This document shows positions 1 through 8,156 of a stretch of DNA of 36,301 bases, piece by piece (position 1 is the first letter of the stretch; each line of letters opens with the position of its first letter). Below the pieces are notes generated by a model, which was not told the origin of the DNA, searched no databases, and worked only from the letters and a program-made list of their open reading frames with translations. The translations under genes and the position numbers were made by a program. This DNA is from Herpetosiphon sp. (GTDB lineage Bacteria > Chloroflexota > Anaerolineae > Anaerolineales > Villigracilaceae). The stretch lies in contig DYDH01000011.1 in NCBI GenBank assembly GCA_020717985.1, positions 341-36,641 of the forward strand. The letters are read 5' to 3'.

Positions 1-1
1 C

Positions 2-658
2 GCCACCCAAATGTGGACAGGGTCGCTTTCCGACAAGGTGACAGAGATCGCCGGCATTGACATCAACGAAGACGGCAAGGAAGAAGCCGTGCTCGGTGAC
101 GACTCAGGTAATGTGGCGGTCTTCACCGAAAGTGGTTCGCGCAACAACCTGCCCAAGCATTCCAGCGGAATCACCCGCATTGACGTGGGCAAACTTGGCA
201 GTGAACGTTATGTGGTCATCGCCGATGGAAGCGCAGTTCAGGCTAATAAAGTCAACTTTAGTTCCATCCCTGGTTTTCAATACGCGCCGCTGATCGTGGG
301 GTTGGTTGTTTCTTTCATTATTCTGGTCATCGCGGCCATCCTTGCATCCATTCCGGCCAAGCCTGAAATGAAGCTCTCGTTGCAGGATAAGAGCCGTGAA
401 TCGCTCGAAGCCGAACGGCGCATGTTGAAGGAATCCATTGCGGATGTGGAACGGCTGCGAAAATCTGGCGAAGTGACCGGCGATGCCTACCTCGCGCGCC
501 TCAAACGTTTGCGCGGCGATCTGGCGGATAACGAGACGGCGTATAAATCTGCGGGCTACCCGATCAAGGTGGAAACCTTCCAATGTCCCAAGTGCGGCGG
601 CACACTCGAACTTGGCATGGATAAATGTGAGTATTGCGGGCAGGTGATTTTGTCATAG
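2..658 (+). CDS. Membrane protein with FG-GAP-like repeat and C-terminal zinc ribbon (5' truncated)
   Basis: The frame is already open at the left edge, so the true start lies outside the window. The visible part starts with an Asp/Gly-rich segment of FG-GAP/VCBS beta-propeller type (DINEDGKEEAVLGDD). A single hydrophobic membrane segment follows at about residues 93-115 counted from the first visible Met, then a charged helical stretch with coiled-coil character, and finally a zinc ribbon with two CxxC pairs (CPKCGG and CEYCG). The architecture suggests a propeller domain outside the membrane and a cytoplasmic helical and zinc-ribbon tail. The propeller is probably much longer upstream. No specific function can be given. 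It converges on the aldo/keto reductase gene across a hairpin. Confidence 0.75.
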   Translation, partial: ATQMWTGSLSDKVTEIAGIDINEDGKEEAVLGDDSGNVAVFTESGSRNNLPKHSSGITRIDVGKLGSERYVVIADGSAVQANKVNFSSIPGFQYAPLIVGLVVSFIILVIAAILASIPAKPEMKLSLQDKSRESLEAERRMLKESIADVERLRKSGEVTGDAYLARLKRLRGDLADNETAYKSAGYPIKVETFQCPKCGGTLELGMDKCEYCGQVILS

Positions 659-669
659 GAAAGTAAAAG

Positions 670-710
670 GTGAGAGGTAAAAAGGTATAAGCATACTTTT
701 TACCTCTCAC
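670..710. terminator. Bidirectional hairpin terminator
   Basis: A perfect 15-bp inverted repeat (arms 670-684 and 696-710, GTGAGAGGTAAAAAG and its complement) lies between two convergent genes. The arm ends are A/T rich on both strands, as expected for a shared terminator. The sequence after it (715-745) is related low-complexity sequence (CTTTTTACTTCTC). Confidence 0.6.
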
Positions 711-742
711 ATCTAAATTCTCACTTTTTACTTCTCAACTTC

Positions 743-1717
743 TCACTCTTCTTCAACCTTCCACTCTGTCAGCTTACTTAGAAAAGCGATCTCATCCTCG
801 GCAAGCTTCACTTTCAGCGCGCCGAGGTTTTCATTTAATTGCTCAATCGACGTTGCGCCAATGATCGGGCTGGTGATGACCGGGTCCGCCATCATCCAGG
901 CGAGGGCAACTTGTGAGATGGTGGCTTTGTAGCGCAAGGCAATGATTTCCATTTCTTCGATCAATGCAAAGTTTTTATCTGTCATCGCATGGATGCGTCC
1001 CTCCGCGCGTTTGCTTTTGGGCAGTGATTCGTTCTTGCGATATTTTCCCGTCAAAAATCCGCCCGCCAGCGGACTGTACGGAATTACGGCGATTTCATAC
1101 TCCTTGCACACGGTGCGTAGTTCACGTTCAAATTCATCACGATGGATCAGGTTGTAATGCGGCTGGAGAGAATCATAGCGCATGAGGTTATGCCTGTCTG
1201 ATGTCCACAAGGCTTGCATCAACTCCCACGCTGCGTAATTCGATGCACCCAAATAGCGGACCTTTCCCTGCTTTACCAGATCGTCAAAGGCACGCAGGGT
1301 TTCTTCAACCGGGGTATCGTCATCTGTCCAGTGGGATTGGTACAAATCAATGTAATCCGTCTGCAAGCGGCGCAAAGATGCTTCCACGGCGTTGATGATA
1401 TGCACGCGGCCTAAGCCCTGGTCGTTGGGTCCCTTGCCCATTTCGCCGCGAACTTTGGTAGCGAGCACGATCTGGTCACGCGGAATTTTATTCTTCCTTA
1501 TCCAATTGCCGATATAGGTTTCCGAAACGCCGCCTGGGTTTCCGTCCACCCATTTGGAGTAGATATCTGCGGTGTCTATAAAATTGACCCCCGCATCAAT
1601 TGTTGCGGATAGAATACGATGCGTATCGGCTTCGTTCACCGACCAGCCGAATTGCATGGTGCCCATGCACAGCGGCGATACTTTGAGTCCTGTTTTTCCA
1701 AGTTTTATGTAGTCCAT
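743..1717 (-). CDS. Aldo/keto reductase
   Basis: This 324-aa protein has the length and motifs of a bacterial aldo/keto reductase, an NAD(P)H-dependent (beta/alpha)8-barrel oxidoreductase for aldehydes and ketones. The tetrad is readable: Asp48 in FIDTADIY, Tyr53, Lys88 in LATKV and His129 in YQSHW. The C-terminal part carries the cofactor-binding pattern with SPIIGATS near residue 286. The substrate cannot be told; its YajO/Tas-like members act on various sugars and carbonyls. Its ATG overlaps the alaX-like stop codon by one base (TAATG), so the two are translationally coupled. The functional link between tRNA editing and this reductase is unclear. Confidence 0.93.
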   Translation of the reverse strand: MDYIKLGKTGLKVSPLCMGTMQFGWSVNEADTHRILSATIDAGVNFIDTADIYSKWVDGNPGGVSETYIGNWIRKNKIPRDQIVLATKVRGEMGKGPNDQGLGRVHIINAVEASLRRLQTDYIDLYQSHWTDDDTPVEETLRAFDDLVKQGKVRYLGASNYAAWELMQALWTSDRHNLMRYDSLQPHYNLIHRDEFERELRTVCKEYEIAVIPYSPLAGGFLTGKYRKNESLPKSKRAEGRIHAMTDKNFALIEEMEIIALRYKATISQVALAWMMADPVITSPIIGATSIEQLNENLGALKVKLAEDEIAFLSKLTEWKVEEE

Positions 1718-2436
1718 TATTCGATCTCGATGTAAATGCGTTTGTTGATTGCGCCCTTGCTTTTGTAATCCACAACTTTTATTTTTCCAATCTCGGAAGT
1801 ATTGGTCACATGCGTTCCGCCGTCGGCTTGCAGGTCCAGCCCAACGATTTCAACTGTCCGCACTTGCATGATGCCTTCGGGCAGAAGATTGATCTTGGTT
1901 CGGATCAAGTCTGGGATTTGGAATGCTTCGTCTCGCGGCAGGATCTTGACCTTGGTCTCGCGTCCCTGCTGGACCTCGAGATTGGTCGCTGTTTCGATGG
2001 CTTTGACCAACTCTCCGCGCATGTTCTCGAATTCAAAATCCATGCGACCCTTGAGCGGGTCCATGTCGCCGCCGGTGACCTTCGCACCATAATCGCGGAA
2101 GACAGTGCCACATAGGATGTGCAGAGCTGTATGCGTTCGCATCAACTGATATCGCCTCACCCAGTCCAGGGTCCCGGTGGCCGCGGAATTCACGTCAGGC
2201 AGGGGAGAAGCGCCGCCGAGAAAATGCAGAACGTCATCGCCCTGCTTCTTCACTTTTTCCACAGGATAGGTTATGCCCGCAACCACAAGCGAACCAAAGT
2301 CGCAAGGCTGACCGCCGCCGCCCGGATAAAAAGCGGATTGATCCAAAACTACGGCGCGAGTTTCACCTTCCACTGCTGTGATCGTGGCTGAAAACTCTTT
2401 GAGATAGGAATCGGTTTGATAAAGAAGTGTGGTCAT
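1717..2436 (-). CDS. alaX: AlaX-like alanyl-tRNA editing protein
   Basis: A stand-alone homologue of the AlaRS editing domain, which hydrolyses mischarged Ser- or Gly-tRNA(Ala). The first zinc half-site HxxxH is His102 and His106 (HTALH). The second half-site, normally CGGTH, reads DGGTH here (Asp205 and His209), so a usual zinc-ligand Cys is Asp. The N-terminal FYPGGGGQPCD motif (36-46) matches the AlaRS editing-domain entry. I chose the ATG at 2436 (239 aa). An upstream in-frame ATG at 2463 adds nine residues but would lie upstream of the -10-like box at 2443-2448. No Shine-Dalgarno is visible. Confidence 0.9.
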   Translation of the reverse strand: MTTLLYQTDSYLKEFSATITAVEGETRAVVLDQSAFYPGGGGQPCDFGSLVVAGITYPVEKVKKQGDDVLHFLGGASPLPDVNSAATGTLDWVRRYQLMRTHTALHILCGTVFRDYGAKVTGGDMDPLKGRMDFEFENMRGELVKAIETATNLEVQQGRETKVKILPRDEAFQIPDLIRTKINLLPEGIMQVRTVEIVGLDLQADGGTHVTNTSEIGKIKVVDYKSKGAINKRIYIEIE

Positions 2437-2442
2437 GTCCAA

Positions 2443-2448
2443 ATTATA
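2443..2448 (-). promoter_or_regulatory. -10 box of the alaX-like gene (leaderless type)
   Basis: On the minus strand TATAAT ends 6 nt before the ATG at 2436. Transcription starting about 7 nt after it would place the 5' end at the start codon. No good -35 box is seen at 16-18 bp. Confidence 0.5.
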
Positions 2449-2495
2449 TCCGAGTGCGCGCAAGATTAGCGTTGGATTAGAAGATGATTACCCGC

Positions 2496-2525
2496 TTGAC
2501 TTTGCAACTCCAGATATTGTATAGT
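2496..2525 (+). promoter_or_regulatory. Promoter of the ABC/Gld-like operon
   Basis: TTGACT (2496-2501), an 18-bp spacer and TATAGT (2520-2525) form a good housekeeping promoter. It predicts a leader of about 88 nt, containing an imperfect AAAGGCAC/GTGTCTTT hairpin near 2540-2572. A strong ribosome site AAGGAG (2609-2614) follows. Confidence 0.6.
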
Positions 2526-2619
2526 AATCAGCGGCGATATTGAAAAGGCACTGCCCACAGGCTGTGTCTTTTGTTTGTCAAAACCCCATTTTTTATAAAT
2601 TTTATTGCAAGGAGAGGCA

Positions 2620-3546
2620 ATGATCAAAGTTAGTGGTCTCACAAAGGACTACGGCGCGCGCCGCGCCATTCAAAACCTGAATTTCGACGCCCAGCAGGGT
2701 GAAATTGTAGGTTTTCTCGGTCCCAACGGCGCTGGTAAAACCACAACCATGCGTATTCTCACTGGTTACATGCCGCCCACAGATGGCGAAGCCATTGTAG
2801 CGGGTTATGATGTCGTGGAAGAATCGCTCGAAGTTCGCAAGCGTGTGGGCTATTTGCCCGAAACAGTTCCACTATATACTGACATGGTCGTTTTCGAATA
2901 TTTGAAATTCATGGGCGAACTGCGAAGAATCCCCAACCTGGATGCCCGTGTGGACGAGGTATTGGATATGGTCGGCTTGATTGACCGTGCCGATGGGTAT
3001 ATTGGCAACCTGTCCAAAGGGATGCGGCAACGGGTTGGACTTGCCCAGGCGCTTTTGCATAGACCCGAGGTGTTAATTCTCGATGAACCGACCATCGGTC
3101 TCGATCCGGGTCAGGTTGTGGAAGTGCGCAAGCTGATTCGAGATATTGGCAAAGACCGCACAGTTCTGCTTTCCACCCATCTTTTGAATGAAGCGCAAAA
3201 CATCTGTGACCGCGTGCTGATCATCAACAAGGGCAAGATCGTTGCAGAAGACACCACCGAAAACCTGCAAGCCCGTCTGATCGGCGCGGAACGTGTGATT
3301 CTGCGTGTGCGCGGCGAAGCAGATGAACTCGCCAAAACCATCAAACAGGTCAAAGGGGTGCAGGGCGTGGAGACAAAGGAAGATGGCTCAGTGGAATTTG
3401 AATTTGCTTCCGGCAAAGACGTGCGTCCTGAAGTAGCCAAACAGGTCATCAATTCAGGTTATGAGTTGATCGAATTGCGCCCGCTCGGCATGAGCCTTGA
3501 GGAAATCTTCCTCGAACTCACTGGCTCCGATAATAAAAAGAAATAA
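2620..3546 (+). CDS. ABC transporter ATP-binding protein (GldA/NatA type)
   Basis: A 308-aa ABC-2-type ATPase. Walker A is GPNGAGKT (34-41), the signature is LSKGMRQ (131-137), and Walker B is LILDEPT with Asp155 and catalytic Glu156. A C-terminal extension after about residue 220 is typical of the CcmA/NatA/GldA branch. The ATG at 2620 is preferred to an upstream in-frame ATG at 2605 because AAGGAG sits 5 nt before it. The ATPase, permease, GldG-like and DUF4340 gene order matches a module widespread in non-gliding bacteria, so a gliding role should not be assumed. The substrate is unknown. Confidence 0.95.
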   Translation: MIKVSGLTKDYGARRAIQNLNFDAQQGEIVGFLGPNGAGKTTTMRILTGYMPPTDGEAIVAGYDVVEESLEVRKRVGYLPETVPLYTDMVVFEYLKFMGELRRIPNLDARVDEVLDMVGLIDRADGYIGNLSKGMRQRVGLAQALLHRPEVLILDEPTIGLDPGQVVEVRKLIRDIGKDRTVLLSTHLLNEAQNICDRVLIINKGKIVAEDTTENLQARLIGAERVILRVRGEADELAKTIKQVKGVQGVETKEDGSVEFEFASGKDVRPEVAKQVINSGYELIELRPLGMSLEEIFLELTGSDNKKK

Positions 3547-3552
3547 AGTAGC

Positions 3553-3596
3553 GCGACATTTATGTCGCCTTGCGAAATATGCGACATAAATGTCGC
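3553..3596. repeat. Double palindrome between ABC ATPase and permease genes
   Basis: Two 16-bp units, 3553-3568 and 3581-3596, are each a perfect palindrome (GCGACAT-TT-ATGTCGC and GCGACAT-AA-ATGTCGC) and are reverse complements of each other. The DNA can therefore fold as two small hairpins or one long one. There is no U-tract, so it is not a standard terminator. It may adjust the permease-to-ATPase ratio or stabilise mRNA ends. Confidence 0.8.
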
Positions 3597-3620
3597 AGTA
3601 CAGCAAAAAAGAGGAATCTT

Positions 3621-4364
3621 ATGAGAAATATTTGGACTATCGCAAAACGCGAATACGATAATTACTTTAACAGTCCGCTGGCGTATGTGGTGGCATTTTC
3701 AATCCTTCTGCCAATGGGCATTTATTTTTCGCTGATCATGTTCGTCAGCTCGCAGCAAGCCATGATGGGCGGTCCCGCTCCAGAAAGCGCACCGATCAAC
3801 TGGCTGTTCGTGTTCCTGATGATCTTCCTCAGCCCGGCGTTGACCATGCGCCTGTTATCCGATGAAGCGCGCATGGGCACGCTTGAATTACTGCTGACAG
3901 CCCCCATCCGCGATTTTGAACTTGTCGCAGGAAAGTGGCTGGGAGCATTGATGTTTGTGCTGGCAATAGCCGCGCTGACGCTTGTGTTCCCGCTCATCAT
4001 CAATAATTATGTCACCCCGGGCATTGACTGGATGGTGATCCTTTCGTCGTATATCGGCATGATCCTTGTCTGTGCCGCGCTTCTCGCACTTGGTACGGGC
4101 ATCTCTGCCATTTTTACCAATCAATTTGCCGCGTTCTTCGTGACGCTTGGATTATTCTTCTTCCTCTGGTTCATGGTCAGCCTGCCCGCAAGTTACTTGC
4201 CACAGGGCGGGGATGTGCTCAATTATCTTAGCCTTTCCACGCACTTCTCTCAATCCATGAATAACGGCACGATTAATCTGGGAGATATCGTTTACTACTT
4301 AAGTTTGACTGCGTTGGGCTTGTTTGCCGGTACCACCGCGGTTGAAATTCGGAGATGGCGCTAA
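3621..4364 (+). CDS. ABC-2 type permease (GldF-like)
   Basis: A 247-aa integral membrane protein with about six hydrophobic segments, encoded directly after its ATPase. The N-terminal IAKREYDNYFNSPLAYV is the conserved amphipathic entry of ABC-2 permeases, and the SDEARMGTLELLLTAP segment near residue 90 is the typical cytoplasmic coupling loop. I start at ATG 3621, which has GAGG at 3611-3614. A TTG at 3570 would begin inside the palindromic repeat. The stop overlaps the next start (TAATG). Confidence 0.92.
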   Translation: MRNIWTIAKREYDNYFNSPLAYVVAFSILLPMGIYFSLIMFVSSQQAMMGGPAPESAPINWLFVFLMIFLSPALTMRLLSDEARMGTLELLLTAPIRDFELVAGKWLGALMFVLAIAALTLVFPLIINNYVTPGIDWMVILSSYIGMILVCAALLALGTGISAIFTNQFAAFFVTLGLFFFLWFMVSLPASYLPQGGDVLNYLSLSTHFSQSMNNGTINLGDIVYYLSLTALGLFAGTTAVEIRRWR

Positions 4365-5959
4365 TGGCTGGAAAAAAGAAAACCCCCTCGGCACAGTACG
4401 CCTTTATTGGTCTCATCCTGGCCCTGGTCGCCTGTGTTTCAACAGGCTTGATCGGCGCGGCCAAAGGTATGCTCGCCGTAAAAATGTTCACGCTTGAAAA
4501 TACAGATGGACTTAATCTTGCCTTGCAGATCAGCGTTGCATTGCTCATCGTTGGATTAGCCGCATACGCGATCATGGCGCCTGATACAGTCCGCCGCTTC
4601 CTTACTGGACGCCAGGCACGCTACGGTTCCAATTCGCTGATCCTAGCTCTGGCATTCGTCGGCATCATTTTCGTGGCGAATTACATCGTCTTTCAAAACC
4701 CCAAATCTTGGGATTTGACCGAAGACAAATCCAACACGCTTGCGCCTGAAACTTTGCAAGCGCTTGCCACCCTGCCTGAGAAAGTGACCGCTATTGCATT
4801 CTTTACTGCCAACCTTGACTCCGCTAGCGCAGATGAGTTGTTACTGAAATTTAAAACCAACAGCGGCGGCAAGTTTGACTATACCTTTGTTGACCCTGAC
4901 CTTGACCCGGTTGCCGCGCGCGAAGCAGGCATCACGGGTGACGGTAAGATCATGCTCCAAATGGGCCAAACAAAAGAAATTGCGTCCTATGCGGGTGAGT
5001 CTGAAATCACAAAAACGCTGATCCGCCTCATCAGTCCGGAGCCGCGCGTTGTGTACTTCCTTGAAGGACACGGCGAACCCACGCTTGAATCAAGCGACAT
5101 GGCGAATTTTTCCACCGCTAAAGCCACCTTGGAATCAAAAAATTATACAGTCAATGCGCTTAATCTGATTTCCACAAACAGCATCCCCGAAGACGCGCTC
5201 TCGATCATCATCGCGGGACCAAAGAAACCCCTTGCCAGCTCTGAGGTGACTTTGCTCAAGAAATATGTGGATGCGGGCGGCTCACTGGTTGTCATGGAAG
5301 ACCCCACTCTTCTAACCGAATTCGGTGATTCCCCCGACCCGCTTGCCAGCTACTTAACTTCTGATTGGGGCATCACACTTAACAACGATGTCGTGATCGA
5401 CCTTGTGAATACGCAAAACCCGCTCCAGGCAGTTTCCTCACAAATTGGACAGCACCCGATCACACAAAACCTGACCCAAAATTACATCGTCATCCTTCCG
5501 CAAGCGCGAAGCTTGAGCATTGCCGCTCAAGTGGAAAATGTCACCCCAACCTCGATCATTTTGACCACAGACCAATCGTGGGGTGAAACTGAACTGGCTT
5601 CGGGGGAGCAGCCGGTATTTGATACCGAAAAAGATAACCCGGGTCCATTGAATCTTGCCATAGCCGGTGAAAACGCTGCAACCCAGGGACGTGTGGTTGT
5701 GTTTGGTAACTCACTTTTTGCCACCAACGAAGGCTTTGATGCGTACGGTAATGGCAATATGTTTATCAACTCAGTGGACTGGGCTGCGGAGCAGGAAGAC
5801 TTGCTTAACTTCACACCGCGCGAGAATACTTTGCGCACATTCATCCCGCCCACCAATATGGGCTTCATCATTATGATCATCGTGGCTGTATTGGTTCTGC
5901 CTGGCATGGTTGTATTTGCTGGTGTGTCCTCCTGGCTCTCACGTCGTAAGAGAGGCTAA
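4364..5959 (+). CDS. GldG-like ABC auxiliary protein
   Basis: A 531-aa protein of the ABC-transport auxiliary (GldG-like, IFT52-type domain) family. Two membrane segments lie in the first 120 residues, with NYIVFQNPKSWDLTEDKSNTL marking the start of the extracytoplasmic region. A large soluble domain follows, containing VYFLEGHGEP and an AGPKKPL strand, and a last membrane segment lies near residues 500-522 before an Arg-rich end. The ATG at 4364 overlaps the permease stop and has GGAG at 4351-4354. An in-frame ATG at 4355 is the alternative. It probably forms one complex with the neighbouring ATPase and permease. Confidence 0.9.
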   Translation: MAGKKKTPSAQYAFIGLILALVACVSTGLIGAAKGMLAVKMFTLENTDGLNLALQISVALLIVGLAAYAIMAPDTVRRFLTGRQARYGSNSLILALAFVGIIFVANYIVFQNPKSWDLTEDKSNTLAPETLQALATLPEKVTAIAFFTANLDSASADELLLKFKTNSGGKFDYTFVDPDLDPVAAREAGITGDGKIMLQMGQTKEIASYAGESEITKTLIRLISPEPRVVYFLEGHGEPTLESSDMANFSTAKATLESKNYTVNALNLISTNSIPEDALSIIIAGPKKPLASSEVTLLKKYVDAGGSLVVMEDPTLLTEFGDSPDPLASYLTSDWGITLNNDVVIDLVNTQNPLQAVSSQIGQHPITQNLTQNYIVILPQARSLSIAAQVENVTPTSIILTTDQSWGETELASGEQPVFDTEKDNPGPLNLAIAGENAATQGRVVVFGNSLFATNEGFDAYGNGNMFINSVDWAAEQEDLLNFTPRENTLRTFIPPTNMGFIIMIIVAVLVLPGMVVFAGVSSWLSRRKRG

Positions 5960-5962
5960 AAA

Positions 5963-6634
5963 ATGGCTCGCAAAACAACAACAAGCACACCAAAAGCGAA
6001 GCCGCGGCGAACTGCGCCTGTAAAGGCAAAATCGAATGTCGTGGAATCAATGCCTGCGCCCAGCGTCAGACGGGAAAGACCCGTTTTTCAGGCTGGCACA
6101 TGGATTGCCGTTCTATTGTTTGCCGCATTGATCGGTTTCGCTTTTTACCTTAAAAGTGAAAAAGAAAAAAAAGCGGATACAGTGGAAGTAACCCCGGTCA
6201 GTGAAACGGCAGCCGTATTTGCAGAGAATGATATCGTCTCGAGCATTGAGATCAAACCCACAGATGGCGAGACCGTGAAAGTGGCGCGTAATGCTGAAAA
6301 TGTCTGGGCGGTGGAACTGCCTCTCGAAGCCGAAGCAGATCAAGGACTCGTTGAAGCGGCGGCGACTCAAATATCCGCTTTACAGGTTATCAGTCCAATA
6401 GCCGCAGGCTCTGACCCGGAAATTTTCGGCTTAAAAAATCCCGCCTATATCATCACAATTGAATTCAAAGGCGGAACAACGCACACACTGGAAGTCGGGG
6501 AAGTCACTCCCACGAACAGCGGTTACTATGTGCGTGTTGATAAAGATAAGATGATGGTTACAGACCTGAGCGGAATCGAGTCATTGTTGCAACTTGGATT
6601 TTTCCCGCCCTATTTGAATACACCTGTGCCTTAG
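5963..6634 (+). CDS. DUF4340 domain protein
   Basis: A 223-aa protein beginning 3 nt after the GldG-like stop, so clearly the fourth gene of the operon. A basic Lys/Pro/Thr-rich cytoplasmic tail (1-45) precedes one membrane segment (about 46-65). The rest is an extracytoplasmic domain of repeated short beta units (VWAVELPLEAEADQGLV, IFGLKNPAYIITIEF, LEVGEVTPTNSGYYVRV), characteristic of DUF4340. DUF4340 proteins often accompany GldG-like proteins, but the molecular role is not known. At 223 aa it is shorter than many members, which carry two copies of the domain. Confidence 0.88.
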   Translation: MARKTTTSTPKAKPRRTAPVKAKSNVVESMPAPSVRRERPVFQAGTWIAVLLFAALIGFAFYLKSEKEKKADTVEVTPVSETAAVFAENDIVSSIEIKPTDGETVKVARNAENVWAVELPLEAEADQGLVEAAATQISALQVISPIAAGSDPEIFGLKNPAYIITIEFKGGTTHTLEVGEVTPTNSGYYVRVDKDKMMVTDLSGIESLLQLGFFPPYLNTPVP

Positions 6635-6653
6635 TCCCAGACCCGTCGTCCCA

Positions 6654-6722
6654 CTACGCAGAACGTCCCGAAGGTTTGAATTCCCTTGTTTACCGAGATT
6701 AAACCTTCGGAACGGTGCGTAG
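6654..6722. repeat. Foldback repeat, family A copy 1
   Basis: Arms CGTCCCGAAGGTTT (6664-6677) and its near-complement AAACCTTCGGAACG (6701-6714) enclose a 23-nt loop. Outer arms CTACGCA (6654-6660) and TGCGTAG (6716-6722) extend the foldback. Related copies are at 20041-20111 and 27100-27210. The 23 bp from 6655 to 6677 are identical to 20042-20064. It may also terminate the upstream operon. Confidence 0.85.
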
Positions 6723-6775
6723 CGTCAGTTATGTAATATTAGAGCCTTGCAAAGCATCTGAAAGGCGGAGGGGTA

Positions 6776-6804
6776 TTGCTTTTCAAGTTGAAAAAGTGTA
6801 TTCT
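6776..6804 (+). promoter_or_regulatory. Putative promoter of the sigma factor gene
   Basis: TTGCTT (6776-6781), a 17-bp spacer and TATTCT (6799-6804). This would give a leader of about 40 nt. No strong Shine-Dalgarno precedes the ATG at 6851. Confidence 0.45.
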
Positions 6805-6850
6805 AATTTAGAAAATTGTTGGTAAATTTATTTGAAAGTTGGATGTGTGA

Positions 6851-8065
6851 ATGGATGTAGATAAAATTTTGATCGTTGATGATGAAGAAGAATTTCCCGC
6901 CATAGCGCGGCTTGTTGAATTGGGTCGCCAAAAATCATACGTGACGCTGGATGACATCCTGCATTTCTTCCCTGAAGCGGAACAGGATGTGGAACAACTT
7001 GAAGAAGCTTTTTCGGCTCTTCTAAGCGCTGGTGTTCCATTTATGGAAGATACCATCACGCCTGAGCCGACGGAAGATGAATTAGCCGCTGTAGAGCAAA
7101 CAACCGAAGTTGAGGATTTGCCCGACCCCTCTCTGGACGACTACCTGGCCAATATTGACACAGACGATACGATCGGCTTGTACCTCAAAGAGGTCAGCCG
7201 TGTGCCATTGTTGACAGCGGTGGAGGAAGTGCAGCTGGCCCAGCGTATTGAGCGCGGACGTTCTGCCCGCGAGGAACTTGCTCACGGCACTGTAGCCACC
7301 AAACGCCGCCTGGAACTTCGCCGTTCTATCGAAGACGGCTGGGCTGGACGCGAACATCTTATTACGGCAAATTCACGCCTTGTGATTTCCGTTGCCAAGA
7401 AATACATGGGACGCGGTGTCCCGTTCCTTGATTTGATCCAGGAAGGCAATATCGGCTTGATCCGCGCGACGAAAAAATTTGATTATCGCCGCGGACATAA
7501 GTTTTCGACATATGCAACCTGGTGGATTCGCCAGGCTGTCACCCGCGCGATTGCCGACCAGGGACGCACCATCCGCGTGCCTGTTCACATGGGTGACCAG
7601 ATCAATAAACTCCTGCGTGTGCAGCATCAACTGACCCAGCGCCTTGGCCGCGAGCCAAGCGTGGATGAGCTTGCAGTCGCTTTGGATGTGCCGCCCAAGA
7701 AAGTTGAAAATATGATACAGGTGGCGCGTCGTCCGCTTTCATTGGAAACACCCACAGATGACGAAGAAGATTCTGTGCTTGGTGATTTCATTGAAGACGA
7801 CGAGGCTCCTCCGCCCGATGAAACTGCCACCTACAATCTCTTGCGTGAACATCTCGGTGAAGTGTTGAACGGATTGCCCCCGCGCGAGGTTCGCATTTTG
7901 CAGTTGCGCTATGGTCTGCTCGATGGACAAGCCTACACACTTGAAGAAGTAGGCCGCAAGATGGGCGTCACGCGTGAGCGTGTGAGGCAGATCGAAGCAC
8001 AAGCCTTGAGCCGCCTGCGTCACCCGTCCATCCGCAGAAAACTGCGGGATTATTTAGGCGAATAG
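6851..8065 (+). CDS. rpoD: RNA polymerase primary-type sigma-70 factor (RpoD/SigA)
   Basis: A 404-aa sigma-70. An acidic N-terminal domain (1-75) resembles region 1.1. Region 1.2 is [17 protein letters not shown] (about 110-130). Region 2 runs from about 169 and contains the core-binding [13 protein letters not shown] and the -10-recognition and melting segment [19 protein letters not shown]. Region 3 holds [10 protein letters not shown] and DELAVALDV. Region 4 (about 340-395) has the helix-turn-helix [21 protein letters not shown] for the -35 box. It has the domain set of a primary sigma, but a second RpoD-like paralogue elsewhere cannot be excluded. It is probably monocistronic, ending in the 8069-8099 hairpin. 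Confidence 0.96.
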   Translation: MDVDKILIVDDEEEFPAIARLVELGRQKSYVTLDDILHFFPEAEQDVEQLEEAFSALLSAGVPFMEDTITPEPTEDELAAVEQTTEVEDLPDPSLDDYLANIDTDDTIGLYLKEVSRVPLLTAVEEVQLAQRIERGRSAREELAHGTVATKRRLELRRSIEDGWAGREHLITANSRLVISVAKKYMGRGVPFLDLIQEGNIGLIRATKKFDYRRGHKFSTYATWWIRQAVTRAIADQGRTIRVPVHMGDQINKLLRVQHQLTQRLGREPSVDELAVALDVPPKKVENMIQVARRPLSLETPTDDEEDSVLGDFIEDDEAPPPDETATYNLLREHLGEVLNGLPPREVRILQLRYGLLDGQAYTLEEVGRKMGVTRERVRQIEAQALSRLRHPSIRRKLRDYLGE

Positions 8066-8068
8066 ACA

Positions 8069-8099
8069 ATAAAGCCCTTGATTTCCTCAAGGGCTTTAT
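8069..8099 (+). terminator. Intrinsic terminator of rpoD
   Basis: A 13-bp perfect stem (8069-8081 with 8087-8099, core AAAGCCCTTGA) with a 5-nt loop, 4 nt after the stop codon. The T-rich right arm and the following AT-rich sequence fit Rho-independent termination. Confidence 0.8.
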
Positions 8100-8156
8100 A
8101 TTACCTGCTACAATTTATTTTTGCCGTGGATTTGGTTGCTACTTTCGTAATTAGCC

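Noticed and set aside
2620..6634. Gliding motility operon
   Set aside because: Only the GldA/F/G-like transport part is present; no other gliding proteins are seen and these families are widespread in non-gliding bacteria.
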